This document shows, piece by piece, positions 24,301 to 38,931 of a DNA stretch of 64,000 nucleotides. Each line of letters opens with the position of its first letter. Positions within the stretch are counted from its first letter, which is position 1. The stretch lies in assembly GCA_900660155.1 (NCBI GenBank), contig CABFPE010000030.1, positions 423,158 to 487,157 on the forward strand, written 5' to 3'. The notes beneath the pieces were generated by a model. It was not told where the DNA came from and ran no database searches. It saw nothing but the letters and a program-made list of their open reading frames with translations. Source of the DNA: Hofstenia miamia. Its lineage: Eukaryota > Xenacoelomorpha > Acoela > Hofsteniidae. Made by a program: the position numbers and the translations under genes.

Positions 24301-27300
24301 CCAAAATGATTTACACGTATACAGATTTTCTGCCCGATTCACTTGTTTGTAGGTTTCTGTTAATTATTTGAAGTTATTTTAGCAAATTCTAATTATACAA
24401 CGACTTGGTATTTTATGAAATTTGTAAATATGAGCTAAATACCAAACCTAAGCAAAACATTTAGTTTTTAAATTACGTTCCCCCAAATTAAGTTATAATG
24501 CATGAATGTACAGTATTGCATTGCAAGCGTTGGTAATTTGTTAGTGACAAATATGAGACACTTATTCCATGACAACCATTTTAGCATTAGAATTTATTGC
24601 AAGCTATGGTAATCTCAGGTTTGAATTTTTTGCATTTGCCAATTATATATATTTATTGATTATATAATTTGTTTGCAAACATTTCGAAGCAAATATCAAT
24701 AATCTTTGAGCAATTGTTTCAATGTGCTATAGTTTTTATTGCTTTCTAGATGTACTACAGGAATTAGTAATATATTATTGAAACGCTACCAATAGATTAT
24801 TGCTAACCCAATAAATTAGGCCATTTTTTTCGTTCACACAATAGATTATTACCAATATTATTTTTCCAATTCGATGTTATCCATATAAATTAATCACAAC
24901 TAAGTAAAGTTTGATATTCCGCTTCTAATTTGTAGTAAAATGCCATTTTGAAATATTTTTATTCCGTCACTTGCCAAAAGAGTATATTTCAAAGTATACT
25001 TGATTAAATCCGAATAAATATACTAAGTACGTCAAAGCGCTGTGTATGTAAAATGTCATAATTTTTATTTGCTATATATATATATATATATTATAGGTGT
25101 GCGGTACCGTGTCTGGTACCGCAGAGACTGGAACCAAATACTAGACGCTACCAGGACCTAAATTTGCACAATATCAAGAATTTTCATATATATATATATA
25201 TACATTTTTGCTATTTATCTTCATTAAAATATATGGGTATTAATGTAAAATTAAGGTTTAAGTTGCGTGATATGATACTATATAGCAATTAAGATAGTTA
25301 ATGCTTTGTATGTATTTTAATGGTCTCTCATTTTATTGGCATTCAAATTAATCATATTAAATATTAAATACATAAATCATAACGTTTTTGAGTTAAGTTA
25401 AATTTTGGATTTAAAGGCAATTATAACTTTTAGTAATGTCATCTGGGGGACTTTTTATATCTTCAAACAATTTGGCTCATTGTATCGTAGGCTAAGATAG
25501 CCATCTTTTAATTATTCCTAGAAGTGTGGTTTTTCTTATTCAGAAATTTTAGAATTATCTGTGCTGAAAATGTATATATTGTTACTATGAGGTTTAATAT
25601 TAGGAGTATGTTTATGACATATCCCAAATTATTGTAAAATAACAAATACAAATGAAATAAAAAAAATAACATATTTACTCTTGATCAATTAACTATAATA
25701 GTGATAATTTATTGAAAATGTGGTCAAAGGGTATTCGCTTAAACATTTTTGTACATGAAAACAATTTGTTTTGGTCTTAGCATACAGAAATTTTACAGGA
25801 TGAACAAGGAATGATCTATCACTGGAGTACTTTTGGAACTTAAGTAATTCGATGTATATAGGATAACTACGCCTCGACACTGATCTTGGTGCGAGGTCTA
25901 GGAAAGGCTGGAAATCATTAGATGATTTATTAATGAACTTTCAACCCAAGTATTCCAGAGAAAGAGTAATAGTTTTACATTTTCCAAATGAAGATTGATA
26001 TATCCATTTTAGGATGCATCTCTAAAATTGTCTAATGTTTTAAATACATTATTGATAGCTTTTCCAATAGGATAATATCAATCAAATTATTTTCTGGATG
26101 TGTAGGCGGCATAAACCATTTAATATTACAGTGAAATGTAATTCTAAATGCATATATGAATGTTTCGCTTATGTTTTGAACTAAGAAATGAGTGATTGAT
26201 TAAAATGAATTCATCTCATCCAATTGTTATTTAGATCCAAAATTGCAATTTCCAATAACCACATAATTTTTATCCTAGATTTATATTAATCATATAATTT
26301 GACTTTTGTTCCTGATTAAAATTACATTTGGATTTATTTTATTATTAATGTTTATGCTAGAATTAGACGAATCAGAAATATCTAGTTCAAGCAGCATAAT
26401 AGAACGAGATTTATTCGGTTCATTGTAATTTGTTGTTTGCAATCAGCCTGCATTAGTTATAATTTCAAATGTAAATTTCACACTTTGAAGGTATTGCGAA
26501 CATTTCTTTGTCTTCAACAGATTTCATGGCCTTAATTCTTCAGCGTGACCGTTTTGAACATATTGGTGTCTAGTTGAAAGCAGCTCAATCTTTGATTTTT
26601 GTCGGTAAGAAACAACACGAAACTAGTCTGTTATATTCCAGAATTGACCATTTTTGCACCACTGTAATATTGCTGCTAATAAACGCTATAAGAAAATTGG
26701 TTTTTTACCTACTATTCGACCAAAAAGAATAGCTCTCTAAAATTCGTTTAACAATAGACATACTAACAAGATTTGGCAAGACTCATTCAACACGCATTTG
26801 ATTTGTCTGAATGATAACTTTGATGGTATGCAAAATTTTAAGATATTAGTAGAAGTCAATACTTTCTCTTTCTTGATTGTGTTTACAACCGCTGTGACCA
26901 ATTTTCAATATTCGTACTATAGCTCGTTGGGATTCACCGGGCTTTGACAACTTCATCTTTAAAATCGGGCATTTTTTTAATGGCAATGCGTGAAAACATG
27001 TAATTTTTTGAAATGCAGACGTTTGTGGTAAGTCCTTACATAGTGTTTCATCTTAAGTGAACGATATATAATTACAATAGGTGTTAATATTTATGAGGAT
27101 TAGGAATTTATCAATACTTGGAATTATATTTATGAGTTATATGTAATGTTTGTATCCATTGATGACATCTTTTGTTTATAAGTACAAAGAAATAAAAAAC
27201 AATCATTGTTATATCACAAATACTTAAGGCTCATAAAGAAGCGAATTTCCCATTTGACTTCTAGAAATTTTCTAAAAGTTATTTTTTGTACAGAACCTGT

Positions 27301-27391
27301 ATTTCTTATTCAAAATTTATTTGTTTCTTTCATGCTTAAAGTTCCAATTTTAACAAATTAGGATCTACATTTTTGGACATTACTATTATAT
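21385..27391. other. Long non-coding AT-rich stretch
   Basis: No gene recognised over 6 kb. Short (AT)n arrays occur at about 25072-25090 and 25186-25200. Just after the first, GTGCGGTACCGTGTCTGGTACCGC (25098-25121) forms a short inverted repeat that may be the end of a decayed hAT element. The second copy of the 104-bp dispersed repeat is listed separately. Confidence 0.35.
23988..24090 (+). repeat. Dispersed repeat, copy 2
   Basis: Near-identical to 20631-20734, same orientation, differing at a handful of positions (for example CACATATCAG for CATTTATCGG). Confidence 0.85.
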
Positions 27392-27842
27392 CAGCGGGGG
27401 TGGGCAATAAATAATTGTTGACAAAATATATTGCAATAAGTACAATATAAATAATTTATTTTACGATTTGTAAAATAAAAAGAATTGTTTTTTGACCAGA
27501 AATTTTTGTAAAAAAGGCAAACTTATTGGCATCGCATTGAAGCACAGTCACTTTGTGGTCAATTAACTTTGAGTGTAGTAAGCGGAATATTGTTCTGCTA
27601 AGCCATTTAACGTGTACATTTTACGTTGTGCTTAAACACCATGGTAAAGTCTTCCAATAAAGAAATTGTTACTTACTGCTTCGAAAAGGTCGATTCGGAT
27701 TCATGGCGGTGTAAATGGGGAAATAATTTTAAATTGTTAATAATTTATTGTTGCGATACAATTATTGTTTTTTGACCTTTTTAGATGCAATTATTTATTT
27801 TTACCTCAAAATAATATTGCAATCCAATATTACACACCCCTG
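27392..27842. mobile_element. Probable hAT-like MITE (451 bp)
   Basis: Left end CAGCGGGGGTGGGCAATA and reversed right end CAGGGGTGTGTAATATTGG share a CAG..GGGTG start common in hAT elements. The interior is rich in TAATTATTG-like words near both ends. No clear 8-bp duplication (ATTATAT against ATTATCA is suggestive only). The right end is inside the duplicated block and so appears again near 29210. Confidence 0.5.
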
Positions 27843-28934
27843 ATTATCAGTTACATGTTTTCTAAGACTTATGTAGAAGATGATCCAGGACTGAATCAAT
27901 GATCTATGCAACAACCTTCTAAGTAGAGTTGTTGCATTGGATCTCCTATAACTCTGTATTGATATTTCGGAAGGTATTCAGTTCTGAAACGATTGACAAT
28001 TGCTTAGAAATCTTTCTTCCTGGCACCTGCTCATGAATTTTAAAAGACAGCAATGAATTGTGCCTTTGTTTTGTGTAATTATATATTTCATCATTCAACA
28101 ATTCAACCATTCTCAACACATTGTCAATCAAGCAATTGCCCTGTATTAAAGTTGTATATCAAATCTACGATTGTCTAGGAGGAATCCTGTTAAAATTTGA
28201 ATTTAACCAATTAAAATTTATTAATCAGAAGTTTAAGTTTTTGTGTTTGTGCAATCTGTAAGTGAAGCTAGTAACATTTATTTATTAAAATTAGTGCTTC
28301 CAAAGAAACCGAATACGTAGTACTACATATATATTTTATATTTAATTTTAAGGACTGTTAAGAAGAAAGTTTGAAAATGGGCTGTAGTTTACAGAACACT
28401 TAGTAATCCTTCAATTTTGTACCATAGAGTGAGTTACACTTGAAAAAATTCGATAAGATGATCATTCGAACTATTTGAATCTGTGACAAAATTATAGAAT
28501 GATTTAACCAAATGACTACGAGATCAGGTATCTTTCATTGCTGTACTTGCCAGACATAGCATGTGGAAATTCATTCTATTAAACTTCTACTTTTGGATCT
28601 TTTTCTCTTCAATAAATTGTCAAATAATGATTTCGTTTTAAAATCTACAACTTTGTTTACTTTAAGTCTATTCGTCATTCAAATCCAGGAAGTTCAAATC
28701 TTATTATCTTTGAAAGTAAAATTTGTAAAAATTATAAGACTCCTGATATTTTCTCATTGAACTGTTCTATTATTGAAGACGTTAATTAAAATTAATACAC
28801 CAAAGATATGAAACACAATTTAAAAGACTTTTTTGGAATTTTTTCAAGGCTAATTATATTTTTGAAAATCTTTGCAATCATTATATCGTCTGCCCTTGTA
28901 ATTCTTATCACTCAGAACGTCGATTAAACTTTTA
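27569..28934. repeat. 1,366-bp direct duplication, copy 1
   Basis: Every position I compared matches 28936-30301 at a fixed offset of 1,367. The copies are separated only by one N at 28935. This pattern suggests two contig ends carrying the same sequence joined without merging. The block has no recognised gene; its short open frames (27946-28131 minus, 28563-28760 plus) simply occur twice. Confidence 0.95.
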
Positions 28935-28935
28935 N

Positions 28936-30301
28936 TTGAGTGTAGTAAGCGGAATATTGTTCTGCTAAGCCATTTAACGTGTACATTTTACGTTGTGCTT
29001 AAACACCATGGTAAAGTCTTCCAATAAAGAAATTGTTACTTACTGCTTCGAAAAGGTCGATTCGGATTCATGGCGGTGTAAATGGGGAAATAATTTTAAA
29101 TTGTTAATAATTTATTGTTGCGATACAATTATTGTTTTTTGACCTTTTTAGATGCAATTATTTATTTTTACCTCAAAATAATATTGCAATCCAATATTAC
29201 ACACCCCTGATTATCAGTTACATGTTTTCTAAGACTTATGTAGAAGATGATCCAGGACTGAATCAATGATCTATGCAACAACCTTCTAAGTAGAGTTGTT
29301 GCATTGGATCTCCTATAACTCTGTATTGATATTTCGGAAGGTATTCAGTTCTGAAACGATTGACAATTGCTTAGAAATCTTTCTTCCTGGCACCTGCTCA
29401 TGAATTTTAAAAGACAGCAATGAATTGTGCCTTTGTTTTGTGTAATTATATATTTCATCATTCAACAATTCAACCATTCTCAACACATTGTCAATCAAGC
29501 AATTGCCCTGTATTAAAGTTGTATATCAAATCTACGATTGTCTAGGAGGAATCCTGTTAAAATTTGAATTTAACCAATTAAAATTTATTAATCAGAAGTT
29601 TAAGTTTTTGTGTTTGTGCAATCTGTAAGTGAAGCTAGTAACATTTATTTATTAAAATTAGTGCTTCCAAAGAAACCGAATACGTAGTACTACATATATA
29701 TTTTATATTTAATTTTAAGGACTGTTAAGAAGAAAGTTTGAAAATGGGCTGTAGTTTACAGAACACTTAGTAATCCTTCAATTTTGTACCATAGAGTGAG
29801 TTACACTTGAAAAAATTCGATAAGATGATCATTCGAACTATTTGAATCTGTGACAAAATTATAGAATGATTTAACCAAATGACTACGAGATCAGGTATCT
29901 TTCATTGCTGTACTTGCCAGACATAGCATGTGGAAATTCATTCTATTAAACTTCTACTTTTGGATCTTTTTCTCTTCAATAAATTGTCAAATAATGATTT
30001 CGTTTTAAAATCTACAACTTTGTTTACTTTAAGTCTATTCGTCATTCAAATCCAGGAAGTTCAAATCTTATTATCTTTGAAAGTAAAATTTGTAAAAATT
30101 ATAAGACTCCTGATATTTTCTCATTGAACTGTTCTATTATTGAAGACGTTAATTAAAATTAATACACCAAAGATATGAAACACAATTTAAAAGACTTTTT
30201 TGGAATTTTTTCAAGGCTAATTATATTTTTGAAAATCTTTGCAATCATTATATCGTCTGCCCTTGTAATTCTTATCACTCAGAACGTCGATTAAACTTTT
30301 A
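28936..30301. repeat. 1,366-bp direct duplication, copy 2
   Basis: Second copy of 27569-28934, no differences seen. Begins right after the single N. Confidence 0.95.
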
Positions 30302-31513
30302 TTAGTTTATTCGAATTTACTTGTAATTTTAATTTCTTGTTTAATAAAAAGTCTCTTAAAAATAATTATAGAAACCAAAAATTATATTATGCTTCCACCA
30401 CCGAATACACCTTTTTTATGTTGAAGACATAACCTATTTCGCAAAAAAGTTATCCTCTATCAGATACCTGATATTGTGATGCCAAGCCTAAGGAAATTCA
30501 ACAATGATCATAGCTTTTACATAGGTATCTTAGGCAGAACCAAATTTGCTCTTAGTGATTATGACAACATTTAACTTATATTTTTCTAGAACAATTTCTT
30601 CTTAGTGCTAACAGATGTATGAAACACTCGCAACTTTGGTTATCTCACAACGCGATGATGTTTCTTTTAAAAGATTTCTGTGCTGTTGGGCTTATATACA
30701 ACACAGAGTATTTTTGCTGTATTTTTTACTTGTAGTGAAATATGGTGAATTGCATAGCAATGCTAAAAAACCAACAATAGAGAAAGTATTAAATTCAAGT
30801 TATGGCAATTTACAAAATGTGTAACTAAAGGTATTTTGTGTAGAATAACTGGGTGCACCCCTGTTCACAGTATTTATAATTCGAATTTTGTCGCTGGAAG
30901 TGACTACGTATTTATTTAAAGTTATTATGAACTTTTCAAGTGACCACAAATTATAAATTCTTTCGATTTAATTTAGTATTGTTATTTATGGAATATTACA
31001 GTTCATTTCAGAAAATTAAACACCGACAAAAATTTATTATTTTTGATAAAAACTTTTAATATATGAATAAGAAACAACTGTAATGATCAATCGCAAGAAT
31101 AAATTGCTTTTGTGTTATTTATAGCAGACGTTGTATTGTATCAAAGCGCTTTCTACTTTTTTAAGTTCCGTTTGAACACTTCAAAGTGACTCGGTTTTGC
31201 TGGTCCCTTGCTAACGTTGATTTTGTAATGATCTACAAGGACTTAATTTGCAATGCTATAACATTTCTCATAGAAAATTACAAGCAATTAAATTTTTATG
31301 GCAAAACATATTGTTCATACCGATAATTGAATTGTTAGCAAATATATTGATTTCAATAATGCGTCAATCTTTGCTAAAATGCTATTTATACATTACAAAC
31401 TAGTGTAGAGTAATTCAGGCCGTGCCTTTTTGCGCTTCTGGAATTATGTACTTTGCTTTGAAACATTCGATTTAATCATTATTTAATATTGCATTTTAAT
31501 AACTTCATTAAGG
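30302..31513. other. Non-coding AT-rich stretch
   Basis: No gene recognised. Confidence 0.35.
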
Positions 31514-32265
31514 TAGGTATCGTAATTCCGGACTCGTTTTTCAATCCTAGGATTAAAAATGTCCCAGTCCGGTAATCCCGGAATTTTATCCACTACATTT
31601 TGGACACTATTCATTGCGTGCGGTTCCCTTTTTGTAGAGTACATAAGGGATCTATGCTGTTCTATAGCTACATACAAATGTATTTAGGGGTGTACTTTGC
31701 GTCCTGTAAAAGGAACCCTATTTTAAACAGAAAATGAAATTAAAATCATAAATATTATAGTCTCGTATTGTGTGATATGTTGCATTGCATTTTGAAAACA
31801 TTTTGTTTTAGAAAATGTTATTCCTCTTCACCAATTCAGTATAAAATGTTTTAATCATAGCTGCAAATTTGTAAATCGTCAGCGTTTTTTCAGCCCTGCT
31901 CTGGCCTATATACGACTCAGTGTAGTAGTTTAACATAATAACTTTTATAATATAGCTTTAGATAAAGCAGTTTATTTTCAAAATTTCTAAGGTTTTAGAA
32001 GGTAGTAAAAATTTATTTATCGAACTACGAAAGTATTTTATAATACTAGACTTCCAATTCAGTGTTTATTGAACTTTTCTTCCGGCCATACTATTTGAAG
32101 ACTTATAAATTTCAGTTTCACAATTGGCAGGATTTATTCGTCACGTGATCTCGCTCATCCACTTCTAAAAATGGGTATTATTTGTGGATTTTACAGGCTG
32201 TACACTTAATTACACGTTGGTTTAATATTTCAGTTGTTTCGAGAATCCCGGGATTACGAACCCTA
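31514..32265. mobile_element. hAT-like non-autonomous element (752 bp)
   Basis: Left end TAGGTATCGTAATTCCGG and reversed right end TAGGGTTCGTAATCCCGG make an inverted repeat of about 17 bp. Flanking octamers CATTAAGG and CAATATGC share 5 of 8 positions, a weak duplication. The element has repeated CCGG(G)A/TCCCGGG words near both ends (for example around 31560-31580) and no coding capacity. Confidence 0.55.
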
Positions 32266-34091
32266 CAATATGCGTAATATGCCGTTTTTTATGATCAAGA
32301 ATTACTTACTTTTCATGGACTTTTTGTGGCTATTGGGAATTTAATTGTCAAGTGTTGAAAATACAATTTGATTCAATAACTTGCTACTAAAACCAACATA
32401 ATGAAAGCTATATTTACTTCATTTATTATGTGGTTAGCTGTTCGAAAACTTTTCTTTGTTCGTTTTAACCCTAAACAAAATTTACGAAGATTCGAAAAAT
32501 TCTTGGACAATATGGTGAAAACTTTTTGTAACTTTAAGGTCATACGTGAAAATTTAGAGTTCAGCAGCAATATTGTTTTAATCAGGTGACTTAAAATACT
32601 ATATTTTTATTGCATTTTCTTCTATGACATTCAAATTTTTCTTCCTATGGAAGTAAGAACATATTTCTTTGAATAATTCACCTGCATTAGTTTGTGGGAA
32701 AAGTTTTGGGGTATCTTACGCCAGGAATGATCCAATCCAATTACCAATTAGGTGTTCCATATGATATTAACCTTGCACACCACTGCTAAGTAAGGGAAAA
32801 CTTTATTAATTGCTTTGTAATTCAAAATCTAACGCATACACTTAAACTGAAATTATTATTATATCTGTTGTGTTTGTCACTATTTCGACGTCGCATGCAT
32901 GCATTTAAAATCGCTGATTTCTTAATTTCCTGCTGAGTTAATATTACGCAATATCTCGTGCTCGTGCTCATCCGATAAATTTAGAGAGTTATTTATGTTC
33001 AGAATTCAAAGATATCTAGAACCTCTTTCATATTCTTGTTCCAGTTGAAGACCTCCTTAACAAAAAAATATTTAAATGAATTGCACAGTTTCAGCAAAAT
33101 TTTCATAATTTCCAAAATAAATCGTTTTGATTTGGTACTTTCTTTCAGGTTGATTGGCATTCGGACATTATTATTTTGGAAAATTCGCATTAAATGCATT
33201 AATTTTTACATGCCTACGTGTCTATACATTATTCGTAAATGCTTGCCTTTTTCCTATAAACATTGATATTTCTGCTGGAAGTAACGGACACGTCACATGT
33301 ACTAGCAGAACCAGTTGATACAATCTCTTAATTGACAGATTCTCCATCCTCCAAATAGAATAGAACGCCAATGTTCTTCTAGAAACTTCTTCTCCCAGTG
33401 TTACTTGCTATCCCACAGGTCCTACTTTTAAGTAAGCCCTGTAACACATGATTTTCCTTCAACATGTTTATCGTAAATGTTCGCACTTAATCTGTTCAAT
33501 TGCACTTTTTAAACCAAGTCGGCATTTGGACTTCGATCAGAACATAATTTCTGCTTAAAGGGTGCGGACCCACCCTTTAGTATGAACTTCATATTGGCAC
33601 TTAAAATGATGTCAAGAAATTGTGCATACGGCTTGCCCGCACATTCTAAGGTTTGTTAATTTTAAAATAAAACCGTTGCGCGGTAAAATACACGTCTTCA
33701 AACATTTTTCACTTTTGCTATTTATTATGAGCTTTAACTCCAGAGAAATTCCAAGATAATGGTTTAGTTTAAAGAAAGACTAAACTAAATTTGATATAGA
33801 ACTGGTGAGCCAGGGTTGCGGATCGAATAGTTTTCGATCCATATCCAATCCAATCCACAAAAATTTACATGGATCTATCCATAAAGGAGCCATATTCACC
33901 AAGAAAATTTATCCGAAAAAATATTTAAAGCAAACGCCCATTTCTTTAGTTGTTTTGTACAATTCAATAGTAGGGGCCGGCTGTATGACAATTTTGGAAG
34001 TCGGTGCGGTTTAGTTCGGTATCATTCAGAATACCGTGATATCGGTTCAGTATCGGCATGAATAAGAAAAATCAATAACATATTTACCATA

Positions 34092-34132
<41 letters not shown>

Positions 34133-35782
34133 TAAAAACATTAAGAATATATATATATGTGTGGGTGTGTGAAAAACATTAATAATGGCGGCAAGCACTT
34201 GTTATCTAAACAACAAAAGAGAATAATGATTGCATTAGTAAAAAGTGCCGTAAATCATTGTCTATAAGCTGTATCTGTAAAATTCTTACCAAGTTCGGGG
34301 TTAAGTTATATCTTGCAATGTCGAAATGCTGAAAAAATTTACTCAATAATATGACACTAAGTGCACACAGCATTCAATTTTACCATTCTCGATGATATGT
34401 GTTACAGTATGTTAGCGGATTTGGTAATTATGGTTAAATAAAGTTTGTTAAATGAATGGATAACATGTGTTGGGAAGGATAAAATTAGTGTGCCATGGCA
34501 GATGCGCTTGTTCAGACTTGTCAACGAGCCTAGCCGAGAGAAGCCGAGCCAAGTTTGAGCAGAGTATTGGATATACAACTACCTTTGTTAACCAAAGCAA
34601 ATTTATAGTATTTCTTGTTAAATTGATTGTGGTGAGCAAATCTGAGCTGCAGGTGTGAAAAAAGAACTCAGGATACTTAAAGCTACCCACCAATACTCCA
34701 TCACTATAGTGTACAAGTTTTGCGCTCAACAATTGAATATTTTCTAAATATTCTTTGGCATGCAACATACTTGTATATTTATTTTGGCAGACTGGTTTTA
34801 GCCTTCTAGTGAGTCATGATTGTTTGAAGTCAGCCCCAAATAAATTTAGATAATCTGTATGAGATTTGAAAAATATTTTAAACACCATAACTAATGCATG
34901 TCCATTCCACTGATAAGGCTCAACCCACTTGTAAATCTATTAGTAATTTGTTTTTTTAAATCAACTACAATACGACATTTGTCTTAAGCGATTGAATTTC
35001 CGTCAAGTTTTGTGTTTTTAATTCCTTGGGAATTAGTTTTGAAAATAAGCTATCCAAAACGAATTTTCAAGCAACTACTACGTTATTCGTAATGAAAAAT
35101 ATTGAACATTGATAGAAGCAATTCATGTGAATCATCAGTAAAGCCCACCTGTCCTGTCAAAATATGTCGTCGTCTTTCATAAGTGTGCATTGGGCAACAA
35201 GTTGCGTAGGTGAACAATTTTATTGTGGACGTAGGAGTAAAACACAAACTAATAGATTCTTTGAAATGCCAAATGTATAGTTAATAAAGCTTTGAAGTAA
35301 ATATAATTCAATGAGTCAGAAGAAGAAATCCGACTATCTTTCCAAATATATCTTCCCTTAGTCCCATGAATGACACTGTCATGTTCGTTAGAAGCACATC
35401 GTTGTGCGTGAATTAAGGTGCGATCTTGCTTGTGAATGTCGCCATTGAAATAGCATTGCCACTTTCACCACCTGTATATCCAATACCCATTCAATCAAAT
35501 AGAAATTACTATCCGAAGTAATTGCATGTCTGTATTTGTGAAGTAGCCCAAATAAGCAACTCTAAAATGTTGAAAATTATTGTTGCTCATAGATGTGTAG
35601 ATTTCGAAATTATTTACCCTTCAAAACAGCATTTATATAACCTTTTTTCCCGAACTGTAGGAAAGTATATGAACGTGTATATTAAAAAGGCATAAGGGAC
35701 ATATCCTGCCTCCCTCAAAATGATTCTGTCGCCTTGAAAAAAGCAACAGAGGCAGCTGCCCTCCTTATCTTTCTGTTCCGGT
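32266..35782. other. Non-coding AT-rich stretch
   Basis: (AT)n is at about 34098-34128. Around 33965-34062 there are repeated CGGT(A/T)-type words (GGTGCGGTTTAGTTCGGTATC) that may be a decayed MITE end. No gene recognised. Confidence 0.35.
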
Positions 35783-36403
35783 CAGAGATGGGCATCGGTA
35801 CCCGACTTCTGATATCGAGCCGGGTCGCGTACGCTCATTGAGAAGATTCTGTCGGTTAAATGTCTGGTATGATAAACTGGATAAAATGCAGTATTATTTT
35901 TAAGCTACTGAATGAAGACAACTTAAATTATTTTGCGCATATTTTAGTCTCGCAGAAATAAGCATACAAAACTACAACATCAAGGAACATAGGGAATACA
36001 TGATACGTTAATAGCTCTTCATGTTATGTCATTGACCACTCTAATAACGTTTAGGACCCGATTCACATGAGAGTGTTTTTGGAGCAGGTCTTTCAACATA
36101 AATTCTTTAATTACGTCTAATTATTTTTAATTCCTGTAAAGTTAAATACATTCATTTATATGTGAGTGGACATTCTCTCGAATTCTTGTAAGTCTATTGA
36201 GGATTAATTTAATAGCATTTTTTAATTTTACCGCTATTCTGTTTGCATTTATTTGTTTGTGATTCATGTACATTTTTATATTGAGTATTTACTTTTCTTC
36301 AAGTAATGTCGGATAAGTGAATTGATAGCCGAGTCGGGTCGGGTAAAAGAATGAACAGTCGGTTGGGGTTGGGTACAGTTCTTTTATTGAATGCCCATTA
36401 CTG
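35783..36403. mobile_element. hAT-like MITE (621 bp) with near-exact target duplication
   Basis: Ends are CAGAGATGGGCAT and, reversed, CAGTAATGGGCAT, a start typical of hAT elements. Flanking octamers GTTCCGGT (35775-35782) and GTTCCAGT (36404-36411) match at 7 of 8. Both ends carry GGGTCGGGT/GGGTACCCGA words; the AT-rich middle has no ORF of note. Similar CCCGACCCGA words occur in the elements at 21070 and 53638, so the three may be related. Confidence 0.72.
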
Positions 36404-36411
36404 GTTCCAGT

Positions 36412-38931
36412 GCCCCTGAACACAAGCTTGCGAAATTTAATATTTGACTGATTAATGTCGTTCATCAGGGTATAGAATTCTGTCTCTTTAGATCATTCCT
36501 TTTGAATTCGGGAAATGTCTTCGTGATTGCTTTAATGAGCATGCAATATTTACTGCACTTAAAACTTCTTATCAACTGAATAATATTTTCATTATTTACT
36601 TATTAACAAGTTCTCTATAGGCGTTTGCCCCCACATTCTGATAATTCTGTATTCATTGAATTTAATCGCCTCATTTTTTCAAGGCGTCATTTTTGTCCTG
36701 AATGTGATTTTCAAATTGTTTAACTTCAATATAACTTTAGTTTGACGTTTAAAGACAAAGTAGTTGTCTATTTTAACACGGGCACCTTTTTCAAAGTTTA
36801 ACAGTTACTTGCACTTATTATAAATGTAGTAAATTTATAAATTAATTTTTTTAGATATATTCACAATATATTTTGCGTTTTAAAAAATGTTGGTGTGTTG
36901 TCTAGTAATTTCTAATTCTAATAAATATCAATGACAAGCAGACATCAGTGTAAAGAAGAGGTTTTAGGGGAGGCGACATTCAATTGCATTTCCTGATTGC
37001 TATGGATAATTATTTCATTATAATTCCCTCATTTTTTCTTCAATTAAACAATTGCGTAGTACTTCTTACTATATCTCTCTGGAAAATGGAAAATTTTTTA
37101 TACGTTTCCAGGGGAGTGCTTTTGCCGATGCCTGATTACGTTAATATATTCAATTTTTGCTATTTCAGAATTAAAATTCGTCTTGTAATTATGAGAATCC
37201 ACCATATTACTTTAAAATTGGTTAAGTCGTTTTACTGGTTTAGACATTTTTTGGCGTATTCATGTTTGGTTCATCTGTCATTTTTATCCTGTACGGATAG
37301 TGGCTTTATGTGATATTGATTCGGTAGATGCTACACTTTCCCAGGGTCTTCGACTTCCGTTCTTAAACAATACAAAGAGTAATGAGTTTAGGCAATATCA
37401 ATGTAAAATATATTCCGACAATTGTATAAAAATAATTTCACAATTTTCTTTCTGAATTAAAATGAAATGAAGTGTGTGCAATAAACTTTTCTTAACATTT
37501 TTGTTTTTTCAGGACAATAGAGTATGATGTGGTGATAAATGTTTAAAAATTAATTTTTACTAATTGTTTACTTCCTGTGCCTACAATAGATTCCAACCTA
37601 TTCCGAAAAATACTTAAATACCGAATTAAGAATGTTCAAAAAATGATGGCTGCGACCTTGACAGTTTTGCCATTAGAACGGTTTTCATTAACATTCATTG
37701 AATGACACCTACATGTAAAAATCCAAAGGATTGTAAGGTTCCCTTAAAGTAGACATAATCTGGAGATAAGTTTAAGTAGAATGCGAAATGACCAGCTATG
37801 TAGGTATTTTTACAATCAGAAACAAAGTAGTCTCTGAAATTCCATTGTTTTTAGACTGATTTATTTTGATAGTGCTTTAGTCTTCATTAGATCAAGTCTC
37901 ATTTCTGTTCAGCATGTAGTCTTATACACAAGTGGGTTTTTGCGTAAATGTGAAATGTCGGCTTTTCAATGTTTAGCAATTTGTAGCATGCTTTGATTCG
38001 GTCGATTTTATAGATAGTTAGCATCCATTAAATTGTCTTACATCACTCTTGCTGCATTTTTTCATGTTGAAGATGCTGTTCCAATAGTGTAAAATCGATA
38101 ATCTGCGCAGTTATAATCGGCGATATTATCGATAAGATTTTGTTCTTGACCGATGTTCAGATTAGTGTCTAAGGGTGCAGAGAGGGATACACCAAATTTC
38201 TACTAATTTTAATTCCTTGCAATGAAAATATGCCTACATAAGCTCAGACATGCTGTCTCTATCTTTGATAATATTATATTGCTAGCGATTAAGAGAGCAT
38301 GAACTATAAAATTTTTAGGATAGAAAAACGAGATCTAAGTTTTTGTCAGATACTTTCGATTTATATACATTTTGATCAATATAATATTTCATTGACAAAA
38401 ATACTTGATCAGCGCATTCCGATATTTACGGTAATCGATGTATCTATTGACGTATATTAAGCTATCCTGCAATTTACCGAAACGCGGACGATATTTTCGG
38501 TTTCGATTATTGTACATCATTGACTGTTTTTTTGGAAATTACTTGTCACCACATTCAAATTGTCCTGTAATTCAGCGTTTAATTTTCTCATTGACAGCTG
38601 AATTGTCATTTTGTTTGCCTTTGCTTCGGATTGACATGTTTTCTCCTTCCTGTAAATGAGACAACACTCTTGACCAAAGATAAACATTTTAAAATTGCGG
38701 TCATCATCAAAATCCATGATGTACAGTTCGTCAAAGTAATGGAATATTTTGAAATTGTTAATGTTAATCTTTCTAAAACTTGCGAGTAACAATATATATT
38801 CACAGGGGCATGGGATTGAAACTAAATGTCTGATAACAATTCGCACAAAATTCGAATTCACAATGCAACTAGTTATTATTATTACTTGCACATCACAGCT
38901 TCATGCTCGTATCCCTCTCAGCTCGGGGAAC
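36412..38931. other. Non-coding stretch
   Basis: A 109-codon open frame at 36984-37313 (plus) has no recognisable domain and is probably chance. No gene recognised. Confidence 0.35.

Noticed and set aside
27946-30127. Pairs of identical small ORFs as a possible gene duplication
   Set aside because: The entire 1,366-base block including non-coding DNA is duplicated across a single N; the ORFs have no motif.
36984-37313. 109-codon ORF
   Set aside because: Hydrophobic and aromatic-rich text typical of T-rich DNA; no conserved block, no neighbours.
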